From NCBI GenBank assembly GCA_041398745.1, contig JAWKUB010000003.1, forward strand, positions 806,001-870,000: a stretch of 64,000 bases of DNA, in the 5' to 3' direction. Positions 17,532-28,700 of this stretch are shown piece after piece. Source of the DNA: JACKHO01 sp041398745 (GTDB lineage: Bacteria; Planctomycetota; Planctomycetia; Planctomycetales; Planctomycetaceae). A program made the translations under genes and the position numbers. Below the pieces are notes generated by a model. The model was not told the DNA's origin and did not search any database. It worked only from the letters and a program-made list of their open reading frames with translations. The stretch's first letter is position 1, and each line of letters begins with the position of its first letter.

Positions 17532-19762
17532 GCCTGCACGGCCTTGTACTTGCGCCGTAGTCCCGCCGCAGTTGCCAGCAACCAAAACGCAAATGCGGCT
17601 AATGAGACGCCCGCAGCAATCTGGAACTCCAGGGGTTGGTAGGTGACTTCCAGTGAGTGACTTCCTGGGGCAAGCGGAATGGCTCGAAAGCATCCGAACG
17701 CTAATTCGATCGGCACAGGTTGGCCATCCACAGTCGCCCGCCAGCCTGAATACCATGTGTCTGCGATAATGACTTTCCCAGCCCTCTCGGAACTGCTGCG
17801 GATTCGGATTTGTTGCGGAGAATCGACCTCGACTTCAATGGCCGATGTGTCTTCGCTACTGCAAAGTAGATCGACGTCAGCGCGACTCAATTGCGCCAAT
17901 TCGATGTTGCACAGTCCGACTTGCTCCTCCGAACAAAACCAGATACGAGGCAGCGGTAAGCTGTCCATTTGCTGCAGGTGACGACTTGGCGTGACCACGT
18001 AACGACAGGCAGCAACCCGGAGTGCTGCATCAGAATTCTCGTCGAGTGCATTGAATAGCGTCTCGGTCGCATTGGGCAACACTCCTCCTTCGTTGGTGCC
18101 AACCAGCCGCACCTGCGATCGAATTGCAGTTGGTACCAAGCGGCTGTAACGCACAGCACCGGCTTGCCGTGCAAAGTCGTGGTCGATGACTCGGACCGCG
18201 GACAAGTCTTCACTTGAACCAGTGAATTCCAATTGACTCTCATTTGGCTCGAAACGAAGGCTTCGCAAATTGAAGTAGCCCAAGTCAAAAACCAGAATGA
18301 CGGCAACCGACAATGCTGCCAATGGCGGCGAAATATGCTTCATTGCGTAGATCGCAGCAATCGATGCGATGCAGAAAATACCTGAGGCCGCAAAATCCAT
18401 TTTCAAATGGTTGTCCGCGAACGTCAGCCAGGCGTTCCAGTCGAGGGAGTCGAGAGCGGGCGCAACGGACAGCGTCACCGCAATCATCCCGCCTGCTAAC
18501 ATCACTCCCATGAACCACAGATAACGTGGCTCGACTAGCTTATCTCGCGTATTCAATGCATCGAAACCCCGCCCAGCCAGGATGGACACAAGCACCGAAA
18601 AAATACTTAGACATCGTCCCGGACAACGAAAGAGCCCCATACCTGGCACGTTATGGTAAAGCATGGCAAACATAGGTGTTTCACTCCCTAGTGCAATGAG
18701 GAGGCAGAACAAGGAAAGTGTACCCCAGAGCCAGGGCCACCGCTGGCGGTGGGTGGAAGTGAGACCGAATCCGGCGAGAAGCGCAGTGAGCCAGCCTAGA
18801 TACGAAATCTTTTCGTGAAAGAAATCAAGTGGCGCGAACTCCGGTTGCCCGAGAACCGGGTTCCCGCACATTGATGGAACAAGTTGCCGATAGACATCGA
18901 ATGCTGCGAGGTGGTATGCCTCGGCGTACGACAATGTCCCTCGTTCGTCGAAGCCTGTTTGTTGCATTACGAGTGCGAGGGCTGGAATGAGTTGGACGGC
19001 TGCCAACATGACGCCCAGCATGAATCCTCCAGCCAAATAGATCGCCGACCGTACACGATTCGGACCTGCTGGCTCCACCAATAGCTCGGCTGCTGCCACA
19101 ATTCCAGTGACGAGAAATGCATAGTAAGGGACCTGAGGATGGCCGACGAGGAGAAGCAAGCCAACCACGGCCGAAATACCGCACAAATGCCGGAGTGCCG
19201 CGGTTCGACTGCACTTCACTACAAAGTACAACAGCCATGGCACAAGTGCATAAGCGCAAACCAGCGAAATGTGTCCAACTGAGAGATGTGCTGTAAAGAA
19301 CCCAGACTGTGTTGCAATGAGGGCAGATATTCCTGCCGCGATTCGGCTCAGGTTCAACGTTCGCCCTAACTTGTATTGCCCAACAAAACAAATGATGGCG
19401 TGGAGAAAGACCGCCAGTTTAATGCTCGTGTTAGCGTCCAGGACCAGAAGGAGTGGCGTCAACAACGGATAGCACAGCCCAGTCTGCTGAGTAGCATGCA
19501 TGGGCAATCCGCAACCAATCCACGGTATCCAATGAGGAAAACGCCCCTCTTGGAACTCGTCCTGCACGAATTCACGCAACGGAAGCTGATAGCTGTTGTA
19601 ATCAGAGTAGGGTGATTCGGAAAAGACCTGCGTGCCTGATGTAAGCAAAGGGACATAGGGCAGCACTGCGAGAAAGCCAAAAAACCAAATGAGACGTCGA
19701 TGCCAGACGCGCTCGATGTTCAATCCGGATTCCCCCCCATTGGCCTGAAGTGTTTCGTTCAT
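17522..19762 (-). CDS. YfhO-like polytopic membrane protein
   Basis: A 746-residue inner-membrane protein with roughly a dozen hydrophobic helices between residues 25 and 500 and a C-terminal soluble part ending in one more helix. The pattern fits YfhO/GT-C-like membrane glycosyltransferases: an early acidic loop (SESPYSDYNSYQLPLREF), RFPHWIPWIGCGLPMHA, and FRCPGRCLSIFSVLVSILAG. The C-terminal block VIIADTWYSGWRATVDG is a hallmark seen in YfhO proteins, followed by IPLAPGSHSLEVTYQP. The probable role is transfer of a sugar from a lipid carrier to an envelope polymer; the substrate is unknown. It lies 108 bp downstream of another GT-C-like gene on the same strand, so the pair may work in one envelope pathway. 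Confidence 0.8.
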   Translation of the reverse strand: MNETLQANGGESGLNIERVWHRRLIWFFGFLAVLPYVPLLTSGTQVFSESPYSDYNSYQLPLREFVQDEFQEGRFPHWIPWIGCGLPMHATQQTGLCYPLLTPLLLVLDANTSIKLAVFLHAIICFVGQYKLGRTLNLSRIAAGISALIATQSGFFTAHLSVGHISLVCAYALVPWLLYFVVKCSRTAALRHLCGISAVVGLLLLVGHPQVPYYAFLVTGIVAAAELLVEPAGPNRVRSAIYLAGGFMLGVMLAAVQLIPALALVMQQTGFDERGTLSYAEAYHLAAFDVYRQLVPSMCGNPVLGQPEFAPLDFFHEKISYLGWLTALLAGFGLTSTHRQRWPWLWGTLSLFCLLIALGSETPMFAMLYHNVPGMGLFRCPGRCLSIFSVLVSILAGRGFDALNTRDKLVEPRYLWFMGVMLAGGMIAVTLSVAPALDSLDWNAWLTFADNHLKMDFAASGIFCIASIAAIYAMKHISPPLAALSVAVILVFDLGYFNLRSLRFEPNESQLEFTGSSEDLSAVRVIDHDFARQAGAVRYSRLVPTAIRSQVRLVGTNEGGVLPNATETLFNALDENSDAALRVAACRYVVTPSRHLQQMDSLPLPRIWFCSEEQVGLCNIELAQLSRADVDLLCSSEDTSAIEVEVDSPQQIRIRSSSERAGKVIIADTWYSGWRATVDGQPVPIELAFGCFRAIPLAPGSHSLEVTYQPLEFQIAAGVSLAAFAFWLLATAAGLRRKYKAVQAQP

Positions 19763-19870
19763 TGAATATTGCCCGTTGCCCCGTATCCGTCTTTCATCCG
19801 CAGTCAGTAACGTGGTTGGAGTTCATACGTCGCATGCCACGTCTTGGAAAGTGTGGTGTTGTTGAGGACT

Positions 19871-21514
19871 CTATTCAAGGGCACGCAACTTCGCTGACAG
19901 ATACTGCTCTCTCGAGAAAATCCACAACACCGGAACTCTTCCCCTACCTGAGAGACAATCAAACGTTCCGCCTGAAAATTCATTGACATACGCCGGCGAA
20001 AAATCGGAAATGAGCCGTTGCTCAACGGACGACAGCAATCCTGGACGGTTCTGTACCAGAATCCACTGACATCTTTCTGGACTGTGGCACTGCAACTGGA
20101 AACTCCTGTTGTATGTTCGGTTCCAGAATTCGCAGAATTCTGGAGACACATGGCAATAGACCTGCTCTCCCGGTTGTGAATGGTTGTCTAGCCAATCTCT
20201 GGCGCCGTTATCAAAGCTGTCCCAGTAATAAGTTGGCTCTAATCCCATGGCTTGTGCCCCCACTGTCCCACCAGCGAAGGGAGTGTAGTAGGAGAGCCAC
20301 TGAGGACTACATAGAGCCAAGTTCAATGCTCCCCATCCAAAGACGAAGACACTCGCGCTCCAGGAAAGACTCAACTGTCGAAACGGTGTTCCCAGCTTGA
20401 GCGAGTTAAGCATTCGGGAGAATCCCATTCCAGCCAAGACAGCGAGAAATGGGAAACTCGGTAGCCACAGTCGAACGGCATCATGCGGGGGTGCCCACGG
20501 CAAGGCACGGACAACGACGAGGACAATCCAGTTCAAGACAACCAACATCAGGCCAGACGGCGCATTGGGTTGTCTCCATTGGTTAACAATCCCCGCCAAG
20601 CCAAACAACAGCGTGATCGGCGGGGCGGTAAACAGAATCCAAAGAATGGTGTTGTACCACGGAAGTGGCCTATTCATATCATGAATTCGTCCCAGAAACA
20701 TCGTCGGTACGTTTGGACCGAGTTCGCGACGCGAGAGTGCCAGTTCAAAGAACCGTTGCAATCCATTGGGGAGATCGTGCCACAACGCAGGATTAATGAG
20801 CACGAATACCCAAAAACCAATGTATGTAGCCAGCAGCAACTTCTGCAACGAACTCCCATCGCGTCGAATGATGGACCAACCGAGAAATGGGGCAATGGCA
20901 ATCCAGCCTGTGAACTTGCAGCTCATGACAAAACCGAGCCAAACTCCCCAGCAGGCGACCCGCTTCCAGCTTACTATTGCCCAATCAAACGTAGCCCACA
21001 AAATGATCCAAGCCGACATGAGTGGACTGTCGGTTGAAGCAAAGTGTGCATGTGCAAAAACTCTTGGCATGAGCAGCAGAAATGCCACTGATGACAGTGC
21101 CGTTGCTCGATCGCTTGATGTGCAAAGTCGAACGTACATTGCCGCACATGCGAGTGCGAATAACAGCATGGGCCCGACTCGAAAAGACTCCTTCACAGGC
21201 AGAATACGATTCGACAGCGAGTTCCCAAGTGCAATGAGAAAACCATATCCAGTCGGATGCCCTTCAATTTGAGTTGTGTAGGGGCATCCCCTCTGAATTC
21301 CTTCAGCAGTCCACGGAGGGGGAGCGTCGGCAGATCGAATGAGCCAACTCGACGTCCACGCTTGCAGTTTTTCGGAACGAAGAATGGCGTTTGGCTCATC
21401 CCAGACGAGTGGCAACTGCAATGATGAGATGAGCAGAATGAGAAATACAAATAAGCCCAACGCAGTGGGCTCCCAGGAGTTCAACGGCGGCGATTTGGGC
21501 AATGTCGGCGTCAT
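19871..21514 (-). CDS. glycosyltransferase family 39-like membrane protein
   Basis: A 547-residue membrane protein with about ten hydrophobic helices. After the first helix comes an acidic lumenal-type loop (LVWDEPNAIL) like the catalytic 'DE' loop of GT-C enzymes such as ArnT and PMT; later features are EGHPTGYGFLIALG and FASTDSPLMSAWI. These enzymes use lipid-linked sugars on the periplasmic face. I chose the ATG at 21514 (MTPTLPKSPP); an in-frame ATG at 21604 would overlap the end of the upstream DUF1559 gene and add a non-hydrophobic tail. The C-terminal soluble part has several Cys (YCHVSPEFCEFWN) and may be disulphide-bonded. The acceptor is unknown. Confidence 0.72.
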   Translation of the reverse strand: MTPTLPKSPPLNSWEPTALGLFVFLILLISSLQLPLVWDEPNAILRSEKLQAWTSSWLIRSADAPPPWTAEGIQRGCPYTTQIEGHPTGYGFLIALGNSLSNRILPVKESFRVGPMLLFALACAAMYVRLCTSSDRATALSSVAFLLLMPRVFAHAHFASTDSPLMSAWIILWATFDWAIVSWKRVACWGVWLGFVMSCKFTGWIAIAPFLGWSIIRRDGSSLQKLLLATYIGFWVFVLINPALWHDLPNGLQRFFELALSRRELGPNVPTMFLGRIHDMNRPLPWYNTILWILFTAPPITLLFGLAGIVNQWRQPNAPSGLMLVVLNWIVLVVVRALPWAPPHDAVRLWLPSFPFLAVLAGMGFSRMLNSLKLGTPFRQLSLSWSASVFVFGWGALNLALCSPQWLSYYTPFAGGTVGAQAMGLEPTYYWDSFDNGARDWLDNHSQPGEQVYCHVSPEFCEFWNRTYNRSFQLQCHSPERCQWILVQNRPGLLSSVEQRLISDFSPAYVNEFSGGTFDCLSGRGRVPVLWIFSREQYLSAKLRALE

Positions 21515-21578
21515 TTCAAATCCGATTACCTGACACCGTGCGAGCAAGACATTGCGTCCTACCACTTTTTCGGAGGAA

Positions 21579-22538
21579 CTACTCGGGGAGAACAGCGACC
21601 TCATTACCCTGGATAGTCGCCAATGCGCGATACACTTTCAAATCGATTGATTCGCTAATGAAATGTACGGAACCGTCGGCAAAGGCGAAGTGGAGCCCAC
21701 CTGTGTGCTCACTTCGAAATGACTGAGTATTTGGCCAATCCTGCGGATTCGTGTCGTCTTTAATATTCGGAGGAATCGCACAGGTGCTGTGCACGTTGTT
21801 TGCATAAGGCCAGGAACAGTAGGTGTCATACTTGGGCAAAGCTTCACCGAGCATCATGGTCGAACTCGTGCCATCAATAATACGGTCCTTCGAACGGGGG
21901 TGTTTCCAGTCAATACGGCTGAACAACCCGTCCCCCTCATTGAGTCCATCAAACGAGCCTTTACTGCTGGCATTCGGCCAGAGAGTACCCGACTCTGCCA
22001 CGCCCCAGCCCTGAGAGGTATCGGCTCCCCAGTTCGAGCCACACACGCCTTTGTAGTTGGTTTGTCCTACTGCAAAGTCATGCTCGTACATGTTGCCCGC
22101 GTCGCGTCGTGGACCTTTGTTGCTATACGGGTCACTTGGGCACAGAAAAACAGAGAGCTGGTGGTCAGCAATACCGCTCTCGCGGAGCGTTTTGTCGGGA
22201 ATTCCGCCTGCACTGTGCAGGTTCGCCTGCTCCAGATAAGGAAGGACTTGAGCGAGAAAACTCCAGGTCGTGCCGTCGGGACCAATACCATGCTGCTCCA
22301 AAAACTGGCTGGTCGGGTAGTGTCCTTGAGACGACTCGAATTGATCGCACGCCAGGGCAACCTGTCTTAAATGGCTCTGGCAAGTGGATCTCCTCGCCGA
22401 TTCGCGCACCGACTGAACTGCCGGAAGCAGCATCGCAATTAGCAGTCCAATCACACTGACGGAAACGAGGATCTCCACCAGCGAGAGCCCACTTCGCTGA
22501 GTTTCCAATTCCGCCAACCGCTTCAATGCGTACCGCAT
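21579..22538 (-). CDS. DUF1559 pseudopilin-like protein
   Basis: A 319-residue planctomycete DUF1559 protein. The N-terminus carries a type IV pilin/pseudopilin-type signal, SGLSLVEILVSVSVIGLLIAMLLPAVQ, with Glu in the expected place after the prepilin cleavage region, followed by ESARRSTCQSHLRQVALA. The C-terminal H-X9-DG pattern is present in HTGGLHFAFADGSVHFISE. Members are made in many copies per planctomycete genome and are thought to be secreted via a type II/IV pilus-like system. The ATG at 22538 has GGGAGGG just upstream and is preferred to a longer frame. It is followed on the same strand by the GT39-like gene. Confidence 0.9.
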   Translation of the reverse strand: MRYALKRLAELETQRSGLSLVEILVSVSVIGLLIAMLLPAVQSVRESARRSTCQSHLRQVALACDQFESSQGHYPTSQFLEQHGIGPDGTTWSFLAQVLPYLEQANLHSAGGIPDKTLRESGIADHQLSVFLCPSDPYSNKGPRRDAGNMYEHDFAVGQTNYKGVCGSNWGADTSQGWGVAESGTLWPNASSKGSFDGLNEGDGLFSRIDWKHPRSKDRIIDGTSSTMMLGEALPKYDTYCSWPYANNVHSTCAIPPNIKDDTNPQDWPNTQSFRSEHTGGLHFAFADGSVHFISESIDLKVYRALATIQGNEVAVLPE

Positions 22539-22774
22539 AACACCCTCCCGCCCCGTCCCGCTCGGCGAGTGTAAACACTTACTCAAAGAGTGCTCATTGC
22601 TCCACTTGCCGAATCAGGTGGACCACAAGCTTAGTCTACCAGCAGTAGTGACTAAGGTGCAATCTATTGCGTATAAGTCATGCGTAATAGTACTCGACGC
22701 GACGATTCCCCACTCTCGCGGCCGGCGGGAAATTAAGTCGCACGAGGGCGATGTTTCGACAAGTGATAACGTCC

Positions 22775-25700
22775 TTAACGTTTCGGTGGAAGGGCTTCTC
22801 GTACGACGGCACCGTGTTCTTCGCTCAACACGAGAACTGCAAAACGCGTCGCGCCTTCCAGTTGGTTCGTATTGAGTGAGGCATAGTCGAATCGACCCCT
22901 GATGTCGGTGTAGCCATCTTTGTAGAACTTCACGGAGCCGTCGGCCAACTGTGCATAGACTTTGACGTAGCACGTAGAAACCGGCTTGCGGGTGTCACGG
23001 TGTGTCACGCGGACCTGGCCATAGTTTTCGACGACTTGCACTGCCAACACGTTGGAGAAGTACGGCAGCGACTGGGCTTTGCCAGCCGAGACGACTTCCA
23101 CCAGCACGTTGCGGCTGTGGAATTGTTCCGGGATAGGAATCGACTTCTGTGATTTGTTCTTCGCCAGACTCACCGACACCGAATGATTCGGCTTGATGGC
23201 CGTAAACTCGTCTCCAAATTGATGCACAAAGGGCGTGCGGCTGAACAGTAGTTCCACATCCATTTCATAGAAGTTGACAGTTACCGCGTCGAGATTCTGG
23301 TAATTGACGTTCAGGTTCTTCCCCTCAATTTGGAACTCAAATGTCGGCTCGGTCGCGGCCAGTGCGTCCTGTTGACTGGTGCGATCTTCTTCGTCGAGTG
23401 CCACGGCATCACCGCCGCCAGCTTCGTCCAACTGAGCAACAATGGCCTGGAACGTCGTTCGCCAGCGGTCAACAGGATGGTCGGTGTACTTCTCGGCAAT
23501 AGCTCGTGCCTGGTTCGGATCATCGGAGAAGAAGGCGAGATATGCCTTGCAGTAGTCGTACTGCATTTTCGTGGCGACGTTGTCCCGTCCCACCCGAGCG
23601 AATGTCGCCAACGATTCTTCGATGCGATCCTGCAACAGCAGGTAGTATGTCACGCCGAGAAGTTCTTCATCATCGAGGGCACGCTCGTAGCCCAGTTCCT
23701 TCATGTACTGATGGTACTGGCCGAGCAATGTGTCGTTGACGATTTGACGTCGCTTACCCAAAGTGTGAGCGCGGGCATTCACCAGCGGCTTGTATTCCAG
23801 GTGCTGGTACGTGCGTCGCTCGATAGGATCAATCGAAACCAGGGTGCTTTGAATTCGTCCACCAAGTTCATTGACGACATTCTCCGCATGTTGCAGATAC
23901 TCCCGTGCCGGCCCTGCCACATTGTGCAGCAGTGCATAGGACCAGAGGGTGTGGGAGTAGACATGACGCTGAGCCAGCAGAGGCAGAATGGTGTCGAACG
24001 CGTTGCGGTCGTGCATTCTCCAGGCAACACGATCCAAATTCAATTCGTGGATATTGTGTGTTTCTAGGAACTGTACCACTTCGGCCAGCGAGCCGTTCTG
24101 AGAAATGTAGTCCCAGGAGTTGGTGTCGACCTTCGAAGGTTGCTGCACTACGTGGAATGTGAACGGTTCTGCGGCGGCAATCAACTTTTCATTTCGCGCG
24201 ATATGAACCGGAAAGTGTGCAAGGTCCGCTGCTGCCGGGAAGTAGAATTGGTACTCCAGCTTGTGAGTGTGATACGGCTCAACGTCGATGTGGAAGGTCC
24301 GCGTGGTCTGGCTTCCAGAAACTGGAAGAGCTCCCAGCGGAATTTGAACCAGTGCCGACAGTTTTTGACGGGTGGAAGTAGGATTCGTAATGACCACTTC
24401 GCATCCGTAGACGGTGTGGACGAGGAATTCGTCAGTGACAAAGTTGTCGACCTGCTCGCCGAGTTCCGTACGGTGCCGCTCGCCGTTTTTGTAGAAGTTC
24501 TGACTGACCAGCACTTTGTTCGTTCCATCCGGTGCATCAGCGGGCCGAATTTCTTCGTGGAATACGACGACGGGACCGGTTGGCGTGAACGTCATTTGCT
24601 TTTCATTGAATTTCACGTCGTGCTCAGCCGCTTTGAACGGCAAATCGAGCACCGCTAGAGCGAGGACCATGTCCGGGAAGTTCCGGGCTGCCTCTGCGAG
24701 GTTCGTAGAGACGAACGGCACGTCAGGATTGTGGGCTGCGTAGTCAGTCCAGAACTTGCTGACCTGAACAAGTTCTGCACTTTGCTGGTCAATGGTGAGG
24801 TGATAGTAATTGTTCTCGGCCCATTCCTTCGTTTTCTCCATTTGGCGGTACAATTGCCTGATGGCCATCACACCATCGGCATCCATGTCACCGAAGTACG
24901 AGTCGAATTCGACGGCCTTGGCGCCCAGCATTATTTCAGCACGGTCACGCGCCGCGGCTAAGCTGCGTCGCTGCGGCGCCTTCTTACGGAATGCTTCAAG
25001 GCTTTCCGCCATCTCTTCTTTTAATTCCCGTTCGTCCGCACGTTGACGCGCCAAATTCTCCCGCACGACGGCCCCTCGACCCATTTGGCCACCACCCATG
25101 CCCCCATAACCTCCCGCTTCGCCGCCCGGCGCCGACATTGCGGGCATTGCCATGTCCGCTGCCATTTCATCTGACAGACGGAGCTTTTCCTGCTCTTGTC
25201 TGATGATCAAACTCAGGTTTGTCTCCAACGATGTCGTCCCCCCCAGTTCCAATGCACTCTGCTGAACCGCCGTGTCGAACAGTCGATTGAAGTGGTCAAT
25301 ATTCGGCGGGACGAGTGCCAGCATGTCACTCAAATGACGTGCCGTTTTATCCTGTTCGCCATCAATCCGGCGTGCCAGCAGAATGCGTTCAAATGCATTG
25401 AGTTGCCCATATTTCCAGGGGAGCAGGTACTCGGACAAATCTTCATTGAGCAGGAAACGGTCAACGAAGGTTTTGTCCTTCTTGTTCTGCAAATATGGTT
25501 CAATGACGCGCGTAAAGAACACTGGGTCCTTCTTGTAGAGGAAGAAGCTCAACTCGTGGCAGGCATATTTTGAGTAAAGCGTTTGCTTTTCTTCATCAGA
25601 CAGGTCTGGCCAGGTCAGCAGGAACGAGAATTCCCGGAAGTTGCTGTCGCCATTGAGAGTGGTGAGCAGCCCGTACACGCGGGCGAGGCTGTCGTATTTC

Positions 25701-28700
25701 TCGAACTTGGAGGTGACCACATCCCGCAGGACAAATTCCTGGCCGTTCGGAACGACATCAATCAGTTTCTGCATGGTGAAATGCTGCTGAGGGTCTAGTC
25801 CCTGAACAAGTCGCAGGTCGAGGAATGTCAGTTTCTGTTCGGGCAGTGTCAGTCGTCGCGAGGCCGTGCTCAAGGGATCAACAGCCACAACGTGCAAATC
25901 CTGATGCGGTCCCAGTGCATCCAGTGGAATTTCAATGACGCCGTTTTCGTCTGGTGCGAGATTTGTGAGGACAGCTGAGGCATCGGCCAGGAAATCGAGA
26001 TTGGCAAAGTTGGTTTGCGAGGAATCGGGTTTAGGAGCCGCCTGCGGGTCCCGAACGGCAGCAGCGGCAGGTGGTGTAGCAGCAGAGCCAAACTCGCCGC
26101 CCGACGCAGCAATTTGTTCGCCGGTTTCCGTATCCCGAATTGCCCAGGGATTCAGCAGCAGCGACGGACGTTCCAGCATGTTGCCCGGATACTTGCTGGC
26201 GTACTTCCTGTCGATAATGTAGCGATACTCATCGCCAATATTCCGCCCCGTCAGGTAGACCGAGCTGGCACGGCGGTACGTGAACAAGTACGGTTCGGCT
26301 GCCCGGACTCGCGACAAATGTTGGTATGCGTCGTATTCCGGCTCGAATCGAGTGGCAAACAAGTGCACGCGAGTAAACTTGGTGGCATTTCGCAGTTGGA
26401 CCTGCACTTTGCCATCTGCCGATGAAACAGAAGTGATGTGCAGTGGCTGAAGTCGCGGCGTCTCCGCCTGACGGACATCACCCACGACGTATTGCCCCAC
26501 TTGTTCGCCCGGTATGTTTCGCAGTCGAATTCTGCGATTCTGCTTCTTCAGCAGTAGCTCAAAATCACCCGCGGGCAGGTCGGCAATTTGCAGCATGCCG
26601 TTCTTAATGCCGAGGTGCTCAATGCGGTCGATGTTGTACGTGTTGTTGCGTACTTCCAGCAGTGAGAACTCTTCACGTGTCGGCGCCTCGGCTGAACCCA
26701 GATACGGAAGTTCAAAGGGAGTTCCGACACGACCATGAACTGTGTTTGCGTAAGTGAACTGGTTTTCTCCTGGTGACCAGGAATGCTGTGTTCCCTGCGG
26801 ACCGCTGGCGGAGAAGTACTGAATGTCCGGCAATGCACCCAGCAGAATGCGGCCTTGAGGATCGGTCTTCAGGCTGACCGGCATTTGATCTTTGAAGTCA
26901 CGATGTTTGAACTGGAAGTGCACCGGACGAGAAGGCCGAGGCTCGCCTGACTTGCCGCGCAGTTCCAGGATGTAATTCGCACCAGAACGGATGAGATGCA
27001 GGTCTTCAGTTTTGTCTGACTTGTCGATGCCATTCAGGCTGAAACTCTGCGACGCTCCGACCGACTGCTTTTGCCCGGTCACCAGTTGTTTGACCTTCGC
27101 ACTGAGTGCAAACGTCAGACTGGCCAGTCGCTGCGGCACCTGAAAATCATGGACCGATTCCCGGTCTTCGAAGAGTTCGAAATTCGGAATTTCGGAAGTG
27201 GATCGTGTTCCCTCATGGTCGATGGAACTAATGGTCAGCCGTACGTCTTCGAGACGGCTCAGTGAAATGGGCGTTCCATTGATGCTGAGTTGTGGCCTGA
27301 TGACAACCTGAGCCTGACGCCGCGTGAGGAGCGCTTCACGGTCCACAAAAATGCCCGCGACGAACTCATAGTTCTCAGCTTCATGATTGAAATGTCCCAG
27401 GCTGGAATATGTGTCCCCCTGGTCATCGCTCGGTGCCGTAAATACTACTGATTGACGGCCGGGATTCGTGGAGAACGGAACAACGATTTGTCCGTTCTCT
27501 CCAGCGGCGTACTCATGACCAGCGACCCAGGCCTTCGCCCCTGCGACCTGATTTCCCTGCTCATCCAGCAGCGTGAATGATTGGCCAACAGGCGTGGTCC
27601 GCACGAGGTGCCGCAGAAACCCTTTACGTACAAGTGCCCGACTGCTCTGCCCGTTCCCAATGAAATCGATGATATAAACCCCCGGCTTGTTCAGCGTGGG
27701 GAAATCAAAGCGACGACGAATACGACGCAGCGGTGATTCGTCAATGTTGTACGTCTGTTCCGAGTTGGCAACGAGTCCGTCGAGGTTAATGTCGGTATCG
27801 ACTTCCTGTTCGATCCGCCGGTAGAAACTCTCCGCATTGATTTCAAACACCTTCACGATGAGTGTGGAAGCGTTCTTGACGTTCAGCTCCAGTTGAACGG
27901 CTTCATCCAGGGAAAAGTTGGTTTTGTTCTGGGCGACGAACTCCAGTTCAACACGCTCCCGCAACTGGCGAAACTGCTCTGGGGTCAGTAAAGAGGCCCA
28001 GCGTTCCTGATCCCCCAACCCGCTGACGATTTTCGTCTCTGCGAACAACGCCCGCAAATAGTTGTCGTTGATGTACGGCTCGTATTCCTTGGAGTTGACC
28101 GCGTCCACAAACAGGTGCGTCAGATAACTGCGGACGAGCGGTTCGTCATTTCCAATCGGAGCGAGCAGCGTGGTGCCGTCGTAGTTGGAATTGAGGTCAC
28201 AGCCAAAACGACGCAGGGCCTCAGAATTCGCCATTGCCGTGGACATGTAAAAGCTCTGTCTCGGCAGTTGCAGATACTCCATCAACAGGTCTTTGTTGTA
28301 GCGTCCCTGCGTTCGGTCCAGTAGCAGGCGATGATAAAGCACATGGGCCTTCAGCGTATTGTGCACAGGAGCAAGGCGGCTGGCGAACTGCTGGACGCGA
28401 TTCAAGTATGCGGCGAGTTCTTCCTGATCGTTCCGCCAGTCAACGTCGGCGGACGGCTGCAACTTCACCAGATAGGCACGCACGAAGTTCTGATGATTCA
28501 AAACATCAGGCTTCAGCTTGACCAGCTCCTCCAACTGGGTCAGCAACAGTTGCCCGTGTACCGTCAGAGAACCAAATCCGCCAGAACGTGGCGCGTTGAG
28601 GTCATCGACAATGAGCTTCACCAGTCCGGGATAGTCGGGCCGCGACAGTCGCGAAAGCAGTTGTCGACGCTGGTTCTCATTCAGCGTCTGTGTCAACAAC